DNA of 64,000 bases, from positions 1,116,001 through 1,180,000 of the forward strand of contig OX621170.1 in the NCBI GenBank assembly GCA_951640195.1, read 5' to 3'. The position numbers were made by a program, and so were the translations under genes. Under the pieces are notes generated by a model. The model saw only the letters and a list, made by a program, of their open reading frames with translations. It ran no database searches and was not told the origin of the DNA. Positions within the stretch are counted from its first letter, which is position 1. Every line of letters begins with the position of its first letter. Below, one piece after another: positions 23,471-35,413 of the stretch. This DNA comes from Porpolomopsis calyptriformis. Lineage: Eukaryota > Basidiomycota > Agaricomycetes > Agaricales > Hygrophoraceae.

Positions 23471-26400
23471 ATGAATCCGTCTCTTCAGCAACTTGCCCAT
23501 CAGCGTCAGCAATACCGAGACCAGATTTCAAACAATACCAACGAAGATGACCCTCTTGCTGCCTACGATCAATTCGTACAATGGACACTCCAAAATTATA
23601 CACAGAACGATCCAAGCTCTGCCCTACGGGAGCTACTCGAAGAGGTCACACGAAAGTTCAAGGATGACCCTAGTTACAAGACCGATCTAAGATACCTCAA
23701 GCTTTGGTTATTATACGCCCGTGAGGTCGAGAGTCCAGCAACCATTTACGCCTTCCTTTTAGCCAACGAAATCGGCACTAATTATTCTCTCTTATACGAA
23801 GAGTATGCCAATGTACTGGAACAGGCTGGCTTGTGAGTCTACCCTTACTTCTTACCTCGTGGGCACCTGAAATGTGTAATATAGTTATACCGAAGCGGAA
23901 AATGTTTATCACCTAGGAATCAGTCGTAACCCGCGCGCGCTTTCGAGGCTAACTTCGCGTTTTAAGGAATTCCAGAATCGTTCTGCTTCATTTCCTGCTA
24001 GAGCTCTGTCGACCCCAAAGTCACTGTCCTCGATATACAAACCTATCCCCCAATTAGATAGCCTTCATCAGGGCAACCACTCACCGCAATCCACTTCCAG
24101 CTCACGATATGCCCTAATGTTAGCCCCACCCGTTCCAGGAAAACGCCCCGAGAAACTACGATTCAATCTTTCGCTTCTTTTCACTGAGGAAGGAAAAGAG
24201 TATAGCGTACAGGAAGCTCGCGCGCGTTCCATGGGTCTATTAGGGAAAAAATGGGGGCCACCGCCAGCTTCAGAACTCAATCATAATGTCCCCTCTTCAT
24301 CCACTTCCACGCAGGTAAACGTCAACGCCGATCGGCGCAAATCGGATCGAAACACAACAAATACTCGTAGCAGAGGTTTGGTCGCAGGCGAGCCGACCGT
24401 TACGATAAACACAAAGGAAGCATTAGCAGATGTCTTTGGGATGTATAATTCACCGGAGAAGACTGTGCGGTCTGCGCAAATTCCTGGCAGCAAACACGCG
24501 CCTCTGAAAAAAGTAGAACCAGTGACCCCTGTTGTTCGGCAGGTTCAAGTGCAAGCAAAGAGTGAAAATGCTGGTCAGGTATCAAAGACAACGAGTGAGC
24601 ATGCTTATCATATCAATTAAACCGTTAATTTATTTTCAGCCTTAGCTTTCCGTCCTTACGTAGACGACAACGCTGGTCGTAAAGAGAACGTCACACCTGC
24701 ACTTAAGGTATGACTTTCTATGCATACGCGCGATGCAGAAATTGACAACAAATATAGAGCAGGCCTTTGGTCGATCTGGAATCGTCAATATCTTCAACTA
24801 CCACCGAGGGCCGACGGGCATTGTCCATCAAAGAGTCAAGTTTGCCTTCCTCGAACTCTAACGAGAACGCCGTCAAAGGGGTTTCCAAATTCAAGCCATC
24901 CGCCGTTGTTAAGTCTGCTGCTGAAAATGACAACGCGGACAGTTTGTTTTCCAAAGTGTTCACCCCAGCTTCCTCGCAGCCACTGCGAGAGGTACGCAAA
25001 GACGATCACAAGAAACCTCAAAGCCCACCCCAGGATCTCCTTTCCCCTACGAACAATACATCACAAACGTCAATGTTGTCGAGTAATACTAGTTCGACGT
25101 TCACACCGTTCGTAGATGCCGTTTTTACCCGACCATCCTCACAGAACGTGAATGCATCTGTTAAGCCAGGTGCTTTCAGGCCAGTTTCCTCACGCAAAAC
25201 TGGCTCTACGTCTTCCGCGCCGCAATCACAGTCCGGACACCATCAGCCTTTGCAATTTTCCAATACGATCGAAATTGATGCTGAGGGCAATCATGATGAA
25301 GAACAGTCCCCTTTCTATTCGCCTATAGAGGATATCCAGCTCCCGACGGGAGACAGGGAATATGAGAATGCCGAGCCATTCCAAACAGCTCCATTGCGTG
25401 GGCGGTTCGGCCAATTCAATGTGATGACACCCATCACAGAGCGTACCTTTGAGTTCACGGCAAGCTCACACATGTCAGCCTTTGGTACGCCAAGCGAAAC
25501 TTCCTCGATATTTGACGGAGGAAAGGGTTTTGGACAGCAAGATGAATGGGATGCGTTTCAGGCTGCTGAACAGCTGGCAGCAGAGTTGAGGGAAGAGGAA
25601 CAAGACGATGGCGATTTACTCTCCCAGGATAGTTTCGAAGATTCCGATTCATCTTTTATGCCCGCGGGCGACGATTCCGAACCACTTGGTCTTGGCGACG
25701 AGGTGTCTGGGATCGTGGAGTCTATCGAAGAGAAAACTGGAACACTCAGTTTGGTTGATGCATTGACGGTGTCTTCGAAATTCAAGCCTCCAAACCCATG
25801 CAATCCTTTTGATCCGCCTGTCTTAGTCACTTTGCTGTCTCTCTTCCCATCGGACGAAGGGTATCACTATTTTAGGGACCGTGAAGCAAATATGCTTGAC
25901 GGACTTCGGAAGTTTGCCAAGAAGGCGCGGAAGTTGAGTGGAGACACGACAAGCACTGGCGTTTTTAATCTTTCCCTGTCCTTCCCATTATCATTGGGTG
26001 ATCGTCGTTTCAACGTCGTGGGGAAGCTGGGCGAAGGCGGGTTCGGCACAGTCTTTCAGGCTAAAGAACCCCGTCGGAACAATTCTGCAGAGGATGAGGC
26101 CGAGGAGGACGAGGACGAGGACGCTTCCATGGTCGCCCTTAAGGTCGTTAAGCCCAGAAATGTCTGGGAGTATCACGTTCTCCGAAGACTGCACTGCGCC
26201 CTCCCAGTTCATCTTCGACGGTCTGTGGTCCTACCGCACGCGTTATACGCGTTCAAGGATGAGTGTTTCCTCGTCCTTGAACTGTGCTCACAGGGTTCCC
26301 TTCTTGATATCGTCAACAACGCGGGACCGGCGGGTGTTTCACAGCAGGGCGCCTGCCTGGATGAGCTCCTGGTAATGTTCTTCACTATCGAGCTGTTGCG

Positions 26401-27016
26401 CCTCGTGGTAGGCATGCATTCGGTCGGTTTTATACACGGAGACCTCAAGATCGACAATTGCCTCCTTCGCTTGGAGGATATATCAGGAGGAGCGTCCGCC
26501 TGGTCAAGCCTTTATCAGCCTTCTGGGAAGGGCGGCTGGGACCACAAAGGCATCAAGCTCATCGATTTCGGCCGCACGATCGACACGCGACTATTTCCAG
26601 CTGGCCAGAAGTTCATCGCCGAATGGCCGACGGACGACCGGGACTGTTTGGAGATGCGTGAAGGGCAATCGTGGACTTTCCAAACGGATTATTTCGGTCT
26701 CGCAGGAATCATCTATTGCATGCTCTTTGGGAAGTACATCCAAAGCGCTTCGGTGACCGCTTCACCAGAGGGATACAAGATTGCCACACCTTTCAAACGC
26801 TACTGGCAGAATGACCTTTGGGACAGGTTGTTTCACGTCCTGCTCAATCCCGATCTTGTTCACCCCGATGGTCGCCTGCCTGTCAACGAGCAGCTGGAAA
26901 CGTTACGGGAAGAGATGGAGACTTGGTTGCAAAGCAATTGTAACAGATCAAGTAACACTTTGAAGGGCTTGTTGAAGAAGGTCGAGGTGGCGGCATGGCA
27001 GGGTTCAACGAGATGA
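23471..27016 (+). CDS. BUB1: Spindle-checkpoint kinase Bub1 (MadBub-type)
   Basis: Kinetochore kinase of the spindle assembly checkpoint. Domains in order: an N-terminal Mad3/Bub1 TPR region (23471 to about 24010, with DPLAAYDQFVQWTLQNY and YAFLLANEIG); a Bub3-binding GLEBS motif (TINTKEALADVFGMYN, about 24390-24450); an FRPYVD ABBA-like motif followed by a KEN box (GRKEN, about 24652-24695); a second FTPFVD ABBA-like motif near 25100; an acidic linker; and the kinase domain (about 26000-26960). The kinase has glycine loop GKLGEGGFGTVF, lysine in VALKVV, catalytic HGDLKIDN and DFG in LIDFGRTID, so it should be active. HGD instead of HRD is normal for Bub1. Three introns lie at about 23833-23886, 24574-24640 and 24709-24760. 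Length is about 1,120 aa. Confidence 0.95.
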
Positions 27017-27215
27017 CATGTAATACTCAACCGTACTCACACTGGTGTATGATTTACCCCCAGGGACAGCAACGATAGGCACCCATCCAAATACATTTTA
27101 ACTTGCCGTAATATTTCAGAATCCAGAACAATATCGACGATAGCAGAAGATATGCGAGGATTTCAGAAGATACATACGACCGAAACCTCCTGTGCTAACA
27201 AAGTCATCGAAAGTC

Positions 27216-30200
27216 TCACGCGTGGCCCATTGGAACAGCGGGAGCCGGACCACCGTCGTAGACGTGCGGAGGACCATTGGGTGCTGGTGGCGGCATCATC
27301 ATTGGATATGGCACTGCATGCTGCACTGTGGGGGATTACAAATTTTTGTCAGAATGAGAGTTGAATATAACGAAAGCATACGTTGCGGACTCTGGTGATA
27401 ATATGGATGGGCGTGAGCGGGAATCGGAGTCGGAGGTATGGATGGTCGTGGACCAGCTCCATTCGGTGGGTGAGGATATGAACCAGGCGGAGGAGGCATG
27501 TATGCTTGGGGTGCTGATGGATCGTGATTGCGTGCGTCAGTGGGATATCAAACAAGAAGGACGCTACAAGCTTACGTGGCATTTGTCCCATAGCTGGGGC
27601 GTACATCGCTAGAAGGCATGGTTACGAAAGGCAGGGCTATCAATAATCGTCGACTTACGTTGACCGTTGGGGGGAACCATTCCAGGGGGGTAAGGCATAG
27701 GCTGCATGAACGGTCCAGGCATATAAGCACCAGGAGGCGGGGGTGGCATTCCGGGCATCATGGGCTAGGGAATCGATGATTAGTTGTGCTGTCAGGAGGC
27801 AATTGTCGAAAGGGGACCAACTTGTCCAGGATAAGCGTAAGGTGGGTAGGCATAAACGTATCCACGAGCAGCTGCCTGTGCGGCTGAATCCTCTTCGTAT
27901 GACGGTGGAGGCATGGGAGGGGGACCAGGAGGTGCTATGTGGGGAGAATGTTGTTGAGGCGGGTGCTGGGGAGGTGGGAACATATTCATATAGCGTTTGC
28001 CGTTGTATGGCCACGTCCCCGCTACAAGACATGAATGAGCATATTTAAACATGAGATCGCTAGATAGATACACACAAATTGCAGAGGCATCCACAACTTT
28101 ACTGTGCTTGAATGGATTGAATTCGTCCTTGATATTAACCGGAGGACTCTTCTTGATCGGACGTGATCCGAAGAAGGGATTAGGTGTTGCGGGACTCTAG
28201 ACAACCAGAAATTTGAGATAGAAAAAAAGGCCATTGTTGAAACTTCATACAGCGTCAGCCTTCGGTTTGGGGGATACAGAAGCAGAAGCTGAGCTCCCGC
28301 CGGGATTTGGCGGTGACCCGCCTTGAACCTAAATGGGGAAAGTTAGCGGATGATGGTAGTCAATGAGAAACAAGACATCTTTACGGGGCTGAAGGCATTT
28401 GCTTTGGGGTTTGGCCTGAATGACGAAGCATTTACGTTCAACCGATTGTTGGCAGTAGTAGGGGAAGCTGGAGTGGAGGGGACAGCTGTGGTTGACACAG
28501 AGCCAGATAATCGAGTCGATCCGTTAGGAGCGCCAGCGTTGCTCCCGGCCGATTGAGAGGGCTGGGTACGAGATTTACCCTTAAAGGGCGGTATAGCCTG
28601 TATGACCATGCTGATCGGCTTTGTTCCTTTCGCTGACTGAGCGGAAGCAGGGGCTTTCGTCGCGGCTGAGCTCTTTGACGCGGTAGCGTTGGTAAAGGTC
28701 GTCTTTATGGGACTGGTTCCAGATGCCTTGCGGATCCCGTCAGATCCGGGCTTCGTTGATGGTTGAGGGGTGAAACGAGTAGCGCTTGGAGAGGGAGTCA
28801 CAACGGATGAAGAAACGCCGATACTGCGAGCTTGAGCCGAGGCGGCATCCTTTTGAGCCCTCTCTCGGATGAGTTTCTGCTTTTCTTCGTCCTTGGTAAG
28901 AATAGGGACCAAATCGTCCGGAATAGGTTTATTAAGCTGATTATAGACGTTTGGCATCTAGACAGTGACAACAACAGGTGCAACTGAAAAGACAGACCTT
29001 GAAGTCCCGGCTAAATTTGACAAGGTCCGAAATTCGCCTTTCCATTTCGCTCTTCATCATTGCCTGCTTCTTGAGGGTCAGTCTTTGTTTTTCGTTTGTA
29101 ACAAAATCGCGAAAAGCAGGTAAGGGGTCCGCGGGAGGCTACATAACCCAAGTTTGAGGGAGAGATTGAAGCCGAGGTTAGTATTGAATTCGGAGAAAAC
29201 GAATAGGCACCTACCTTAGCCGAATTTGTGGGGGTTGGTGTAGAAGACTTGGATGGAGACTGGGCTTGCGCTTGAGGTAGAACCTCGCCATCAGGCGCAT
29301 TGACAGAAACTTTTGGGATCTCAGGTTTCAAAGCATTCGCAGGCGTCCCGTTGTTTGGATTCTTTAGTCGGGCACCGGGCGGGACGTAGGCATTACTTCC
29401 ACGAACCACAGCGCCATATCTAAGGAAGAAGGAGGTCAAAAACTATCAAAAAAACTGGCACAGACGAGTACATACTTATCCTCCTCGTCGATGCCACTGT
29501 CGTCCACGACATTCAAAGTCCTCTCCTCAGCAATGTGTGGATTATTAGTTACAGCCTGCGTGTCACATGTCGAGATGAGGAACCAAATGATAACGAAAGA
29601 AGGGATCTTACTCCGATGATCTCATTAGCTATCTTCTGGGCTTTACGTTCTCGTTCTTTGAAATCAGCCGCAGAGCGATCGAGCTTGGTGGTGTACGCAT
29701 CTTCATCAAAGTTGGTCCTGACACCAAATAATTTCTCGTTCACAGCAAACTGGTCCCATGAAGCACTCTTAGCGCCCGGTCCAAAGGTGACATCGTCACC
29801 CTGGACGAGTTGTGGTAAAGGTGCAGGCGGTCCACCTGTGGGACTTGAGGGATCTGGATTGGGTTGCCATGCCTGTAACTCTCGGTCTCGCCGAGCTCCT
29901 GCTGTTTTGGTTATTTCGGAATCAGTTCGGAAAGCTGGATAAAGTTTCGAGACCGTCAGCTGAAATAGTTTGGTTTGTGCGAAACTTACCTTCTCCGTTG
30001 GGTACTCTGGCGTCAGCGGGTCCCGAAGACCAGCTTTCGATGTTGGTAAAAGCAATAAAATGTTGATCCTTGAGAGGTGCACCTGGGTTGGAGAGTTCCT
30101 TGACATCTTTTAATGTGACGCCGGTTGTGTCCCCTTCTCCGTTGGTAGATAAGACGGTGCCCTCATAACGCTGGGCTGTCTTTGTTGAAAGGGTAATAGT

Positions 30201-30527
30201 TGTTCCCTAGGGCAGGTTCAGAGAATAGGGAGAAAGGAATTGAGGAATAACGCACTGTCAAGGCAGTGAGAGCTTGAAGGACACTGGCGTCGGGACGATT
30301 CCCATTGGCCTGGGATAATAAGGGAAAGGCTCCCGGAGAGGGACCATTTGAGGGACGAGGAGAACTGTTTCCTGATGTAAAAGTTGGAGATCCTCGCCAT
30401 GCAGGGATACGACTGTGAGAGAGAGAGAGGTTAATGGGAGAAATATGAGATTGTGGGAGTGGACGGACCGGGTAGGCTCTTGAGCACCTTTTCTTGCAGG
30501 CTTAGACTGTCGAGCAGCACTTGCCAT
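27216..30527 (-). CDS. Ataxin-2 / Pbp1 homologue (LsmAD, PAM2)
   Basis: RNA-associated protein of stress granules and poly(A) regulation that partners poly(A)-binding protein. The ATG at 30527 gives MASAARQSKPARKGAQ. The ataxin-2 Sm-like domain runs about 30290-30000 (LQALTALTGTTITLSTKTAQRYEGTVLST). The LsmAD domain follows at about 29770-29620 (SWDQFAVNEKLFGVRTNFDEDAYTTKLDR). Then come disordered Ser/Pro-rich linkers and a PAM2 motif (LNVNASSFRPN, about 28440-28405) of the type that binds the MLLE domain of PABP. The C-terminus is Pro/Tyr/Met-rich and prion-like, made of short exons and ending at TGA 27216-27218. About twelve introns are present. A probable 5'-leader intron ends at the TTTAG just upstream of the ATG. 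Confidence 0.92.
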
Positions 30528-31062
30528 GAAAATATCCTAAAGGAAGCAGAAACTTGAGGGATACAAATGGGTTGGATGCAATTTTTGGTAGTCCGAATAG
30601 CGGCGGGATAACGATACACTATGAGCGCAGGTACCTGAGTGATGGCTCGTCAGCGACAAGATCAAGACTCGGACGCTGGGCGGTGCGAGGACGAGGAGAG
30701 GAAAGATTGAGGGTGGAACAGCGAGGTGAACAGATTGCTCGAATTGAAGTGGGAACCTAACATGCATACCCCGGACACCCATAATGTACCCCATCATCAA
30801 ATGAGACGCTCCGGCCAACGATCTCTGAAAAAATGGCGCAATAAAATCGTTTAACACGCTTTACATTGTATCCCGGTGGTGAACATCAGGCTGCCCTCTC
30901 AGCTTCGTCCCGTCTTTTCGGATTCCTGTGCGCGCCACCGAACTCGTGTGTCGGACTTTCAACCTCGGTTTCGGGGTCTCGTGTCCACCTTAATTCTCAC
31001 TTTCCGTCACACGACCGTAACATCACGCACAGCATCCATTTGCTGAGATGATCAGGTTCAAT
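30528..31062. other. Leader region of the ataxin-2 gene and 3' flank of the next gene
   Basis: On the minus strand this carries splice-like signals (CCTTTAG at about 30537; GTTAGG near 30762), suggesting at least one intron in the ataxin-2 5' leader. The hydrophobic ORF at 30537-30857 (-) lacks an ATG start and is probably leader sequence. Confidence 0.4.
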
Positions 31063-33087
31063 TCATTTACAATCCTTTGCAAGTTGCATCAACACCCCTT
31101 GCTCAATCGTCGTCTCCCACAATTCGACCTTTGCTCTTTCAATCTCAGCCGAAAGCTGTCCTTTCCGCATCTTCGCCTTTCGCAATATGTCTTCCCGCTC
31201 ATTTGGTTTTACAGCAGCAGCCCTCCCGGGTGCATGCGGTATAAACGATGTGGCTGGAACCCGAGTCGTGTTTGATGTAAGCGAGTCACTGGCAACCAAC
31301 GGTTGTACTTGTGACGGTTCGGTGATCGCAGGAGATCTCGAAGGCTTCGATGTTGTTATGGATTCAGATGACTGACCCTGAGCTTCCCCTCCATCCAACA
31401 GACTCTTCTCTATTGCCATTTGAAACATTTGAGACGCAAAATCGTCCGCAGAAATCTGAACACGCCCACCTTGATCGCAGATGCCAGGATCCGGAAATTG
31501 AGTGTCACAGTTCGGCGTAGGTGGATCAGCCAACGAGCTTGTCGATTGTAAAGGAGAGTGCAAAAGTGAGGGCGCCGGAGGACTGATATTGATACTGGAT
31601 GCTAGCTGACCCTCGAGCATGGCAAGCACTGTGGGATCAATCGACATCTCGGAAATGTTCTCTGCCGTCGCGCTGTCCATAAAGAAAGTGGGTGGCGTGT
31701 CTGTCTTTGTTGCTGACCACTGTGAGGGGGGAGCACTGCTATCGCGGCTGGACGGCGCAGACCCTAGCGGCCAATCACCTTGGCCTTGCGCTTGACTGGA
31801 CGAAATAGCATCTAACATCGCCATCCAACTATCTGACGACGAATCGGATGCCGGCGTTGAATGTTCCACGCTATCGCTAAGGGATCCTGAGGGAGAAAGA
31901 AACGAAGCAAAAAGCTCGTCAAGCTGGTTTGAATGTTGACTGTAGGGTGTTAAGCTGGGGTGTCCATCTTCCCCAAACGGTCCCATAATATTGTTGTGGC
32001 TGCTATCCGTCAAAACGTCTTGAGCCACAGGCACCTGAGGAAGCACATCGATTGAATCGACGGGCGAATGAGAATATTTATATGGATTCGGCACCTTGGA
32101 GGGCATGGCCATCCCCCATTTCTGTTGCTGCACATAAGTCTTCGTTGCAGCTTTCTTCGCCGCGCTCTTAATCAACCCTACCAATTGCGCAATCAACTGC
32201 TTCCCACGCTCCTTTTCCCAATTCGTCTGATACGCCTGCGGTCCCTCGCCGTACATAAAAGGATACGGGACATCCCAGTCTACCGCGCCAGCTGGGACTG
32301 ACGTCAATTTCCTCTTCTTTGGGGGTGGTCGCTGGTTTTCAGGCTGGCGATCGAAAGCCGTTCGGGTTGGGATATGGGCGAAATTCTGAGAGTTACCAGC
32401 AGTTAAAAGTTTCAAGAGAGACTCGAGCACTGGGAAAATGTTCTTCTGATTAATCAACGATCCGATGATCTGCTCAGTGGAGGGATTCGGAAGTAAGGCC
32501 GGATCCACAGGTGGTGGTAATCGAGTGCCATGTCCAAGTGGTGGTGGATCATGTTCATCTTCAACCACGATCGGATTCGCAAGAGTGGAGCCGGTTGATT
32601 GACGATGGATCGGGAGAGTAGCAGGATTGACCCTACCTACAAGACCGGCCATGCCAAGAAGGGCTTGTTGATTACGCAAGAAATTTGCTGGGGGAGGTGC
32701 CGCAGGATCTGGTAGAGAAATAGGCGGGGGAGTAGGCCGAGGTGGTGACACTTTTCGTCGGCTCTTCCTTTTCTTCGCACTCACAGGTGGGATCCGGATG
32801 GAGGGTTTGAGCGGTTGCGGGTGGGCATGTATGGGTGCATTCGCGCACTGGGGGGCCGGAGGCCGTGGGGCCAGCTCAAAAGCATGGCGCCGCGACAAGG
32901 CTAGTGGAGTCACCGGAAGTTCAGAACATAGATGGGAACCAGGAAGTGCAATGGTCCCCACATTTTGTGTACCACTCCCACGCGGGAGGGCTAGCGGCGG
33001 TGACCTACCTCTGATCGGGGAAGGAGGAGGAGAACCAAAGAGCGAATCTTCGTCCCCATCCTCGCGATGTTGATGATCAGAAATCAT
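31063..33087 (-). CDS. Unknown intronless protein, probably nuclear
   Basis: A single uninterrupted ORF from the ATG at 33087 (MISDHQHREDGDEDSLFGSPPPSPIRG), about 674 aa. The head is Pro/Ser-rich and contains a strong basic nuclear-localisation-like cluster (KKRKSRRK, about 32770). A second basic cluster (PPPKKRKL, about 32320) precedes a Trp/Tyr-containing block (AVDWDVPYPFMYGEGPQAYQTNWEKERGKQLIAQLVGLIKSAAKKAA, about 32290-32150). The centre is Ser-rich and disordered. The C-terminus is a charged helix (EREDILRKAKMRKGQLSAEIERAKVELWETTIEQG, about 31170-31070) that may form a coiled coil. I recognise no family. It stands out for having no intron across about 2 kb in an intron-dense window. A transcription-related role is only a guess from composition. 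Confidence 0.75.
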   Translation of the reverse strand: MISDHQHREDGDEDSLFGSPPPSPIRGRSPPLALPRGSGTQNVGTIALPGSHLCSELPVTPLALSRRHAFELAPRPPAPQCANAPIHAHPQPLKPSIRIPPVSAKKRKSRRKVSPPRPTPPPISLPDPAAPPPANFLRNQQALLGMAGLVGRVNPATLPIHRQSTGSTLANPIVVEDEHDPPPLGHGTRLPPPVDPALLPNPSTEQIIGSLINQKNIFPVLESLLKLLTAGNSQNFAHIPTRTAFDRQPENQRPPPKKRKLTSVPAGAVDWDVPYPFMYGEGPQAYQTNWEKERGKQLIAQLVGLIKSAAKKAATKTYVQQQKWGMAMPSKVPNPYKYSHSPVDSIDVLPQVPVAQDVLTDSSHNNIMGPFGEDGHPSLTPYSQHSNQLDELFASFLSPSGSLSDSVEHSTPASDSSSDSWMAMLDAISSSQAQGQGDWPLGSAPSSRDSSAPPSQWSATKTDTPPTFFMDSATAENISEMSIDPTVLAMLEGQLASSINISPPAPSLLHSPLQSTSSLADPPTPNCDTQFPDPGICDQGGRVQISADDFASQMFQMAIEKSLLDGGEAQGQSSESITTSKPSRSPAITEPSQVQPLVASDSLTSNTTRVPATSFIPHAPGRAAAVKPNEREDILRKAKMRKGQLSAEIERAKVELWETTIEQGVLMQLAKDCK

Positions 33088-33872
33088 GGTGGTTCTTGTC
33101 TGGAAAAAATCGATGATGAGGACGTGAAAAATGTGGAGATGAATAAAAGGACCTTTATAGAGCACACGTTAGCATGAAACGGAGCCGAGCGATTGACACT
33201 GCGAGTGATGAGTGATGTTGAGGGAAAGGAGCGCGCTGAGTCAGGATGAGAAAAAGAAGGTTAAGTTCGCGTCCAGATAATTCCGAATTCATACTCCGAA
33301 ACCTTAATTTCATAGTGATTTTCACAGTTCAAGCATGTAAGAGGTGGAAAAGGTGGAAAATCAACCTAATCCAATGAATCCAATGACTCCCACCCAGATA
33401 TCTGATGCTGTCACTTTAGCGTGTCATGCGTGAGTTGTCTCGTGGTCGTCTTTTTATATTGCGGCCGGAAACAGGATCGGGGCAAACTATAGCCGTTGAC
33501 AACAAACAGGGTTCGCATAAAACAGAACTACTGAAATTTTGGACTCTGTAACATCATCTTGAGGACCGCTTCTAGAGTGGTCTTCACAGAGGCAACCGGG
33601 TGGCAACGTAACCGAACGGGCATCTTCGATCAACTTCAAATTCCCCATTTGAAAGAGGGGAAACGGGGTTCCAGAAAGCAGAAAACAGAGCAAGAAATGG
33701 TCCGAAGAACTCCAGTTGAAGCGTGGATATCAGGGGAGGGAAAAGAAGGGAGGATGGCATGACTCCGTGCGGTGAAGCGAGATCCCAAGATCCGGGAGAA
33801 ATGGGGAATAAGACGATGCTTATAAGACTTTCGTTGCACGTACATTTGAAGCCTGTTTTCCAGCATAGAATC
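33088..33872. other. Divergent intergenic region, no gene seen
   Basis: It lies between starts at 33087 (-) and 33873 (+). It contains short direct repeats (GGTGGAAAA twice at about 33340-33360; AATCCAATGA twice at about 33367-33390) and GC-poor sequence. Short ORFs at 33487-33874 look like noise. Confidence 0.5.
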
Positions 33873-35303
33873 ATGCCGTCACCAGTCTATCACAGCGATG
33901 TCGTTCAGCGTCCGGGATATTTGAGGGTATGGGAGAAATATAGAAACAACTCTGTTCATTGGACGGCGGAGTGCTTTGCTGAAGCGGTGAGAGAATTTGA
34001 CAATGGCGGGAGTCCCATCTAAATCTTTTCGTTCAGCTGGGTGTGTTCTTCTACGTGTACGGGGGTGAGTGCAACCCGCGACGGCAGCTAATGAAGTCAC
34101 TCACTCGAGATTTAGGTGTTGGATCAACCGCAACGCTGGTGATAGGCACTCTCGCCAACGAACCTTCTATCGGTTGTATGTCGACTTTCTTCGAGCTCAA
34201 CAGCGCTATCCCTCATCGTTTGCCATTCAGCTCTACTCCAAGTTGGTTTCGGATATGCATTTGGCATTCTGCTTGCCATTGGGATATGCAGCGGCACATC
34301 TGGAGGACACTTCAATCCCTGCGTAACGGTGGTCCTGGTGTTATTCCGCGGATTTCCTCCGCTCAAAGCACTCAGGTATGCCGGTTTCCCTGTTGGCGAT
34401 AAGACAACCCACTTACGAATGATGCAGATACATCACGGCTCAGATCTTTGGCGCGTATATCGCATGCTTACTCATATATGCACAATATAAAGACTTGATC
34501 CACGAGGTGGAATTGGGACTGGCAGCGAAGGGTGTGTTGCATGCAATCCAGTTTACACCAAGTGGTACCGGTGGCATATTTGGCCTATATGTCAACCCTG
34601 GGGCAAACCTGGGTCGTGTCTTTCTCAACGAATTTGTCACCGTGAGCATCACGTTTATCATATCATTTGAACGTTACCCACCGTGGAGATTAGGATGTCT
34701 TCCTCGGTCTCGCCATTTGGGGAAGTCTTGACCCTACCAATGTCTTGATTCCTCCTGCCTCGGCACCATGGGCAATCAGCTTTGCATAGTGCGTTGCAAA
34801 CTCCGTGACGCTCCGATTAGTCTGATTGGGTTTTTAGCGCGGCCGCGATCTGGGGCTACGGACCGGCTGGCTGTACGTCATTCCCTCCCTTCCGAAAAAC
34901 GTAAGCTAACGTTGGGGTGGCATCCAAGTGGCCGCCAATTCCGCTCGTGATGTGGGCGGGAGGTTGGCAAACTTGACTATCTATGGATTGAAGTCGGCGG
35001 GGGGTAGGTATGCTGCAATAGCGGCACTTACCAATATTCCTGCAATGATTTTCGCGGTAATACTCTACGAGTTCTTCTTGACGGACTGTGATCGAGGTGC
35101 GAGGTGGCAATCTTCTTTCATCGTCCACGCTCACGAGATGCTCTCCAGTGATTCCGCGGGCCAATCTGGAATATATATCGGTGCACAAGAATCATCGAAG
35201 GTTTGAAGGAGGCGAAGCAACCCTGAATACGGGACAATCAAAGACCTCCATCGGAGACGAGAAAGCCAGCCGCGATATATTCGATAGTAATGGTCGTCCT
35301 TGA
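33873..35303 (+). CDS. Aquaporin / MIP channel with atypical second NPA box
   Basis: Six-helix membrane channel for water or small solutes. The ATG at 33873 gives MPSPVYHSDVVQRPGYLRVWEKYR, a cytosolic head with the family's VHWTAECFAEA entry into helix 1. The first half-helix box reads SGGHFNPCVTV (about 34290-34325), an NPC variant of NPA. Later come GIFGLYVNPGANLGRVFLNEF and PTNVLIPPASAPWAISFAYAAAIWGYG (about 34730-34860). The second box is split by an intron (about 34875-34928) and reads AANSARDVGGR, so the Pro of NPA is replaced by Ser. A hydrophobic helix (IPAMIFAVILYEFFL) and a polar tail follow. Stop at 35301-35303. At least seven introns; about 330 aa. Confidence 0.9.
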
Positions 35304-35413
35304 AGGTTGAATCTGTAAAAATTTATGCATATGTTCCAAATTTATATCAGTTCTGGATCCAGTATTTCTTGGCAACTTGTACCTGTGTGACGTTGATCAG
35401 CTCGAGTCTTGCG

